Assembly (NCBI GenBank): GCA_947044365.1
Contig: OX345640.1
Span: 3,460,001 to 3,524,000, forward strand
From: Petrosia ficiformis
Taxonomy: Eukaryota; Porifera; Demospongiae; Haplosclerida; Petrosiidae
Direction of reading: 5' to 3'
DNA length: 64,000 nucleotides
Shown here in pieces: positions 57,715-64,000 of the stretch (position 1 is its first letter; every line of letters starts with the position of its first letter). The translations under genes and the position numbers were made by a program. The notes under the pieces were generated by a model, which was not told the DNA's origin, did not search any database, and was given only the letters and a program-made list of their open reading frames with translations.

Positions 57715-60700
57715 TTAGTTCTGATCTTTTTCAAGGGAAGATTGGGGAGAGGGTAAGCAGTCTTTATTTTCCTCTGCTCCCATTTTGTTTAGTACCTCAA
57801 ATGGGTTAATTAGAACAAAGTCAGATAGATTGGGATAAGCTGAAATAGAAGAAGCAGAAAGAGTGAAGGTGAAGTGTGAAGTTAGTCGACTCTTCATTAG
57901 TAGCTGGGCTACTGAAGCAAATAGCAACGTAGGAGAGTGCTTCTATAGAGAGAGATTACAAATGAAGTTAATACTTTTACTTGTTTGCATACTAAACTTA
58001 CAGATATGGTAATGTTATGTGATAAAGTAACCTCATCTGGTAAGTCTGGAATTGTACCTGTATTTCAATAATCATTTATTTAGTAATAGCTTGAACAGTT
58101 TACAGTGCTTTACCTCTATACTGTACTTCTATAACATTATGAGAACACTTGTCTTGTTGAATTTTAAATAGTCTATATGTTGCTGAACAAAATTTAGTTT
58201 CACCTACCAAATGAATAGTAGCACTTTTATACACTTAATAAATATTTTTATTTTATAATCACCTAATAGTTGTATTAGTTCCGAGTCAAAATGGTCTATA
58301 GGTACTGGAGCTACATCCACTAAAACAGGTGGAGCAAATCCTATTTCACATGCTATCTTCATTAGATCAGTCCATAACAGAGCATTAAATCCTTCAGCTA
58401 TAGGGTTGGGCAATAAGAACTATTACTAGGTGATGAGCATCGCATAGACATATGTGTATGCATAGGGTACTATAATCTGCATTTTAATGTGAGTAGTAAT
58501 AAGTATGAATAAGGAAATTAAAGCATGTTTCTCCTTCCAACAAATGTATTATATACATATAATATTGTGTATTATATACATACAATATTGCTGTTATGAA
58601 CAAGGTGATGATGAGACAATAATTGTGACAGTATTATCACAATAATTATCACAATAAATAGCTACCTGCATGTACTCTGGTGTATCTATTTGTGGACTGA
58701 TTCATAACAGGCAATGTTTCCACTTACACTTACCATGAAGAACTTTATTAGTCTTTGCTTCATGTGACAAATGTCCATCGGCATACATATCACTGAAATA
58801 CAGCTCTCCACCTGGCTAATAAAATAATGGTGTGATTATACTCTTAGTACAGTGATGTTTTTTTGCATGAAGTTTACCTTGAGTATATCATATACTTCCT
58901 GAAATACTTGTTGCTTATCTGAGCACACACAGATAACACAATTAGAACTAAATGAAATTAAAATATTAAATAGCTAACGCGGCAAGTTTACATTAACTAC
59001 AAGTCATTACTACTTACACAATGATATCAGTGCTGTCAGGTGGAATTCCACATCCTTTTAAATCTTCAATATATCCTTCGAGAAATTTCACATTTTGAAT
59101 TTGGTATCCAAACTGTTTCATATGATAGTCAATGTGATTTCGAGCTACTTGAAGCTGTATGAGAAAGACCATCATAATTAACTTTGAACTTGTAATAAAA
59201 CAATGTTCGTAATGAATGTTTGCATATCATTTTTATATTGTACTTCCCCTCTCTCATGTATATGACATTTTAATCTTTTGCTTCATTATTGAGTTACACT
59301 ATTACTGTATAGGTTCTAAACATTCACTATTCCAAATTCGAAAATAATTAATTATTTTTAAAATTTTGGTCATTGTTTATTCTATTCCTTCATTAATTTT
59401 ACAATATTCTAATTTCGGTATTCCCCTCCAATGCATGCTGAGTTAAAAAGAGTGGACAGGTAAGGAATTGTGTTCTAGTATTATCGATAATTATGCTATT
59501 ACCTGTAGCCATGTAAGGCGCTTTAAGCATGAAGCAACTGCTTTATGTTGAAAACATCAATTTGGTCACCAGAAAAAGATGAGGATTACTTTTACTACGC
59601 TCAGTGATATACCAGCTGTTTCTAGATCATCCATAGAGGTCACTACATCTCCAGCATCTCTGACAATAATACTTTCCAGTGATGTAAAATTGATTTCTCC
59701 GCCTTCTAATTTTGTGGAAAATAATTATTTCCGGTTCAACATGCGCTATTTACCTCTAAAATTCGCCATCAAAAATTTACTTGAAAGAATCCACACTGGT
59801 GAATGTTTAGAACCAAAACAGTAACCTTACTAAATAGGAAGTCATCACAGCCTAGTTTAGAGGACATCGTGAACGTGAACAGAATGTGAACTAGTGTTCT
59901 ACTGATACTAATAAATATTATCATGGATGAGTATTGAGTATTGAATCTTGAAATATCTGTCCAAGTTTGTTGTGTTGTGTTTTTAGCAGCCTGGAAATAG
60001 CTGTGGCACAGAGATAGCAAGTAACAGTACTCTGACCTATAGCATTTGTAATAAAAATAGAACCACTCTTCCTTTGAGCCTCATGAATTCATTCATGTGA
60101 CAGTTTAATTAGTCTATTATGTGATGGCTGACAGATCAGTGCTGGGTGATATTCTGAAATTTCAACATATTGTCGTTAGTAGAGCTCCAATCATTTACAT
60201 AATCCAAAATTTTATTATACTGTACATATATATCAATTTTATTGGTTGTACTATTTAGTTATAGATTATACCATACCTGTTCCTTGGTCATATCTACTCC
60301 TGTAACATATCCATTAGGTCCTACTAGTTTACTGAGTATATAACAATCACGACCTGATCCACTACCAAGATCAACAATTCTACAACCTTCTACTGCCTCA
60401 GGAAACACTAAACCACATCCATAATACCTAATCAAGATACATATGTAATGATGACTAATGAAGATTATTTTCCATCCATTAGACAGTGATAAATGCGGAT
60501 ATGTTGTGAACAGGGTTTGCTCTAGGGTAGCTGTTCATTAATATTCATGAGTAATCAAGTTTAAGTTTTCACTCTATTTTATAGGCACCACTATAATTTA
60601 GAGCCGAATACCTTTCAGTGATAAAATCAACAATTTTAGGCGTCCAGGGACACCTAAACATCAAACACTGGTTGTGAACAGATATGAGAATTATCAACTA

Positions 60701-61362
60701 ATAATTATAATGATAATGACTTCAGATATCTGCTGATACTAAAAATTATTATTCCTTATTAACTAAAGTATGTTTATGCGAGTTGACACCTAATTCATTT
60801 GTGGTTGTGTGTATTACAGTACTGTCGCATTGAACAAAACTAATAAATAATTAATAAGTAACACGAATCTTTCAACTTTACAACATATAATGTACGATGT
60901 GAAAGTGACAGCAAGCCTTTTTGATAATCAAATGGGAGGAGTTTCCTGTGTTAATTAGTCTAATTACTTCTGCTGATTTTAACTGATCATCAATCAATTT
61001 GAAGTTAGTGATAATTGATTTCAGAATCTCAGTTGATTCCCAGTCCCTACCATCCTGTTCTGATACAATTTTCAAAAATAATTAGTGATAATTATTTGGA
61101 AATGACAGTTCATAAAAAATGAACTATTCTACAGAGCAACCAAATGAATGAATGTGGGCCAGACATTAAATATCTGTCCCACCTTCAGTAATAATTCTTA
61201 CCTGGAAACAACATCATTATGTAACAATGACATAATATGCTTCACTTTCTGTGATGCTTTGCTGTTTGATGACGTACAAGATTGTTGTACTTCCTGGTAA
61301 TAGCTTGAACTATACAATGTATTGCCATAATACTCTTGGAGATCTCTGTGTATGTCAGACAT
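57715..61362 (-). CDS. AS3MT: Arsenite methyltransferase-like protein
   Basis: Class I SAM-dependent methyltransferase related to AS3MT, which methylates trivalent arsenic. Nine exons: 61202-61362, 60277-60427, 59018-59154, 58878-58947, 58734-58815, 58263-58397, 58114-58203, 58002-58057, 57715-57942; 369 aa, like vertebrate AS3MT. Landmarks: YYGCGLVFPEAVEGC, IVDLGSGSGRDCYILSKL (SAM motif I, about 71-88), GYVTGVDMTKEQ, HIDYHMKQFGYQ, SNCVICVCSDKQQVFQEVY, PGGELYFSDMYAD, CSATYRLFK and INPFEVLNKM. Three of the four cysteines used by AS3MT have counterparts (near residue 30, YYGCG, SNCVI). The ECLGGALYW segment bearing the fourth reads EGFNALLW here, without Cys, so arsenic chemistry may be altered or lost. 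Another paralog ends 127 nt upstream. Confidence 0.9.
59399..59769 (-). CDS. Candidate small nested gene, 61 aa, unknown function
   Basis: Lies wholly inside AS3MT intron 2, same strand. Four exons with GT-AG borders and consistent phase: 59754-59769 (start codon at 59769), 59613-59705, 59503-59540, 59399-59437. The protein is acidic and probably helical, beginning MANFREGGEINFTSLESI; mid part DAGDVVTSMDDLETA; end LKRLTWLQHALEGNTEIRIL. An AATAAA lies on the minus strand at 59381-59376, 18 nt past the stop. I do not recognise the family. The heptad-like Leu/Ile spacing suggests a short coiled-coil subunit of a complex. Chance assembly of four exons with a fitting poly(A) signal is unlikely but not excluded. 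Confidence 0.5.
60884..61058 (-). repeat. Dispersed element, inverted copy of 63694-63860
   Basis: Shares GAAAGTGACAG/CTGTCACTTCC, AATGGGAGGAGTTTCCTG, TAATTAGTC and ATCGATT/AATTGATT blocks with the right-end copy in opposite orientation. It lies in AS3MT intron 1. Confidence 0.6.
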
Positions 61363-61489
61363 GTTACAGGAAATGACAGAATCATAAGATAACAGGACAT
61401 ACCAAAGAAAAATTACATTCCTGAATAATTATACATACTTAAACAAAAATAAAATCATGCTTGGTAAAATTTTATGCAATGTGTTGATA

Positions 61490-62293
61490 TCAACAGCAAG
61501 ATGAACTAGCACATCCACCACTTTTATCAGTATCTCCTCCTTTGTCCATTATTTCAAATGGGTTAATATGAATGAAGTCAGATAGATTGGGATAAGATGA
61601 TGAAGAAGAGGAAGCTTTGAAAGTGAAGTGTGGAGCTAGTCGACTGTCCATTAATAATTGTGCTACTGAAGCAAGTATAAATGTAGGACAACACTTCTGA
61701 AAAGAATATATTAAAAATATAAATACATAGTTACTATTACATTAGGCTGGGTTTCAGGTTATAAATTGATTGTAATAGAATAATTATGAACTCTTTGTGA
61801 AAGGAAATGATCTATATAGGGTATGGCATATATAATAATTACATGTATCATGAAATAAAAGCCGTGCTAAAATATCCTGCCTACAAACATGGTAGTACAA
61901 TCCTGGTAACAACTGTTGTTATACCTATACTAGGTTTTGCCTATACTTCTGATACCAGGCAACTAAAATTGCCTATACTTATACCTATATATATATACCT
62001 GTATGGAGACACTTATATAGATATACTCTATATAAGTGTCCCATCTATTGTGCTATCCATCAGTTGTCAGTAGTTTATTATTGTATTATTTAGAGACAGA
62101 TGTCTCGACTCCATTATCCAACTGTATATGTTAGATCTTTTATATCACTGTTATAGTATATTAGTATTGGTACAACACCAGTAACAACATAAATAATACA
62201 TATAGTTATTACAAGTATTGTGTGTTCTATAACTCACTGAGATAGTAATGTCATGTGATAAATTGAATTCATTAGGATGATCTGGTATACTAC
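61490..62293 (-). CDS. 3' end of a second AS3MT-like gene (partial)
   Basis: Two exons visible: 62238-62293 (56 nt, same length and phase as exon 8 of the intact paralog; SIPDHPNEFNLSHDITIS) and 61490-61696 (ILASVAQLLMDSRLAPHFTF, SYPNLSDFIHINPFEIMDK). The C-terminus is Cys-rich (SGGCASSSCC), like the Cys-tailed end of vertebrate AS3MT and unlike the neighbour's DQN end. So this paralog may be the better arsenic handler. Upstream exons are not found in 62294-64000; either the intron extends past the window edge or the gene is broken by the repeat array. The intron 61697-62237 shows nothing else. Confidence 0.8.
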
Positions 62294-62299
62294 CTGTAT

Positions 62300-63350
62300 A
62301 GTACATAATATTATACATATACAGTATAATATACTATCAGTATAGATATAGTATAGATATAGTATAGTACAATAGATACAGTGTACTACCAGTATAGTAC
62401 AAATAGATACAGTGTACTACCAGTATAGTACAAATAGATATAGTATACTACCAGTATAGTACAAATAGATATAGTAAAGATATAGTATAGTACAGATATA
62501 TATATAGTATACTACCAGTATAGTACAAATAGATATAGTATACTACCAGTATAGTATAAATATATATAGTACACTACCAGTATAGTACAAATAGATATAG
62601 TATACTACCAGTATAGTATAAATATATATAGTATACTACCAGTATAGTACAAATAGATATAGTATACTACAAGTATAGTACAAATAGATATAGTATACTA
62701 CCAGTATAGTACAAATAGATATAGTATACTATCTGTATATAGCATATATAGATATAGTACACTACATGTATATAGATATAGTATACTACATGTATATAGA
62801 TATAGTATACTACATGTATATAGATACAGTATACTACATGTATATAGATACAGTATACTACATGTATATAGCATAAATAGATATAGTACACTACATGTAT
62901 ATATCTATATTGTATACTACATGTATATAGTATAAATAGATATAGTATACTACATGTATATAGCATAAATAGATATAGTATACTACATGTATATAGATAT
63001 AGTATACTACATGTATATAGTATAAATAGATATAGTACACTACATGTATATAGATATAGTATACTACATGTATATAGATATAGTATACTACATGTATATA
63101 GATACAGTATACTACATGTATATAGCATAAATAGATATAGTACACTACATGTATATATCTATATTGTATACTACATGTATATAGTATAAATAGATATAGT
63201 ATACTACATGTATATAGCATAAATAGATATAGTATACTACATGTATATAGATATAGTATACTACATGTATATAGTATAAATAGATATAGTACACTACATG
63301 TATATAGATATATATCTATTTATACTATATACATGTAGTATACTATATCT
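62300..63350. repeat. TAGATATAGTATACTAC tandem array with higher-order structure
   Basis: The left part (to about 62740) uses TAGATATAGTATACTACCAG + TATAGTACAAA units. The right part uses TAGATATAGTATACTACATG + TATA units. GCATAAATAG-containing blocks recur 254 nt apart (62871 and 63125), giving a higher-order repeat. At about 63307 the last unit is inverted, so the array ends in a palindrome. It yields spurious Tyr/Cys/Ile frames on the minus strand. Confidence 0.92.
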
Positions 63351-64000
63351 ATATACTAAAGAGGCTTTAGTTTCAGTTAACTAACTAAATGTGTCCACTG
63401 TTGGGCAACTGTAAGTTTATAATACAGTTGATTATATGCACATATAATTATATATGTCTGATGAAGTGTAACTCCAGTCTTAATACACAGAGTCTTGATG
63501 AAGCTGGTATGGTTCTATGTACAGATGTAGGATTATGATGCTTGTATTGCAGGGGTGACAATAATTGAAGCATAAACTTGTATAATTATGGATACACATC
63601 TTACACTGGAGCATTTTGAATTGGTTAAACATTTAGATGTTTTAAACTGGTTTTACTGGTTAAATCTGCATCAGAAGTGGTTTGAATCAAAGTAGGGCTG
63701 GGAATTGACTGAGATTCTGAAATCGATTATCACTAACTTCAAATCGATTAATAATCAATTGAAATCAGTGGAAGTAATTAGGCCAATTAAGTCAATTAAT
63801 GCAGGAAACTACTCCCATTTGATGATCAAATAGGTTTCCTGTCACTTCCATATTGTACAATACTTGCTGTCGCATAATTGAAATTTATGTCTTTTGCAAT
63901 AATTAGCATAATCGATATTACAGAGTTACAATCAATAATCAGAAGAATTTTCAATATCGATTAATTGGCTTTGGAGCAATATACATTATTAGGAAGTCAA
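63351..64000. other. Right-end non-coding sequence
   Basis: A fragment related to the TTTTAGTT element (about 63365-63395), the dispersed element at 63694-63860, and A/T-rich sequence. No exon with AS3MT similarity or other gene seen. Confidence 0.5.
63694..63860 (+). repeat. Dispersed element, partner of 60884-61058
   Basis: GGAATTGACTGAGATTCTGA, ATCACTAACTTCAAATCGATT and CCTGTCACTTCC match the reverse complement of 60884-61058, with moderate divergence. Confidence 0.6.

Larger units (their letters stand above)
51656..58369. repeat. Segmental tandem duplication, unit B
   Basis: 6714 nt, second copy of unit A. Most of the extra length over unit A is the TIR insertion at 56483-57310. The unit ends inside exon 6 of the intact AS3MT gene. 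Confidence 0.85.

Noticed and set aside
62667..63220. Tyr/Cys/Ile repeat proteins on the minus strand
   Set aside because: Produced by the tandem array, whose unit length happens to keep a frame open; no start context or homology.

Overview
This is an A/T-rich animal nuclear DNA window. Genes are split by many short GT-AG introns (often 50-150 nt), and introns and intergenic gaps are packed with simple repeats and small inverted-repeat elements. The gene set (Death-domain proteins, adducins, alpha-kinases, a mitochondrial-type glycerol-3-phosphate acyltransferase, beta-helix/multi-TM receptors) and the compact exon structure fit an early-branching metazoan, most likely a demosponge such as Amphimedon. 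The organism call is inference from gene content and style, not from a diagnostic marker.

1-14.6 kb: two related genes lie head to head across a 637-nt gap. Both encode an N-terminal Death-like domain, a sponge-style module opening with a Cys-rich FLCGCGEC motif, and a CX4CX4CX3H zinc finger. The right-hand gene (23 exons, about 1913 aa) then carries a complete SF1 UPF1/HELZ-like helicase. The left-hand gene runs off the window before its helicase would begin. I consider this Death-domain RNA-helicase pair the most interesting system here: a possible RNA-sensing or RNA-regulating immune pathway built on a Death fold.

15.3-26.9 kb: two adducin-family genes on the minus strand, one short with a membrane anchor and head domain only, one long with a head and a large Ser/Thr/Pro tail. 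Between them on the plus strand sit two tandem, intronless alpha-kinase genes. 27.2-40.7 kb: one 24-exon gene for mitochondrial-type GPAT (about 849 aa), head to head with the long adducin. Its introns are full of TACATGTA palindromes, minisatellites and microsatellites.

41.4-56.2 kb: three intronless genes for large secreted-beta-helix/multi-TM receptors. Two of them, with a neighbouring FKBP-like/TPR gene and an arsenite-methyltransferase (AS3MT) gene, are products of one tandem duplication whose breakpoints can be read to the base. The duplication left a chimeric junction of a broken AS3MT and a broken TPR gene at 51655/51656. 57.7-62.3 kb: a full AS3MT-like gene (369 aa) with a small four-exon gene nested in one of its introns, followed by the 3' end of another AS3MT paralog. 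The right end is a long tandem/higher-order repeat. Exon models were built by eye from splice motifs, reading phase and paralog comparison; in the multi-exon models every junction given keeps phase.
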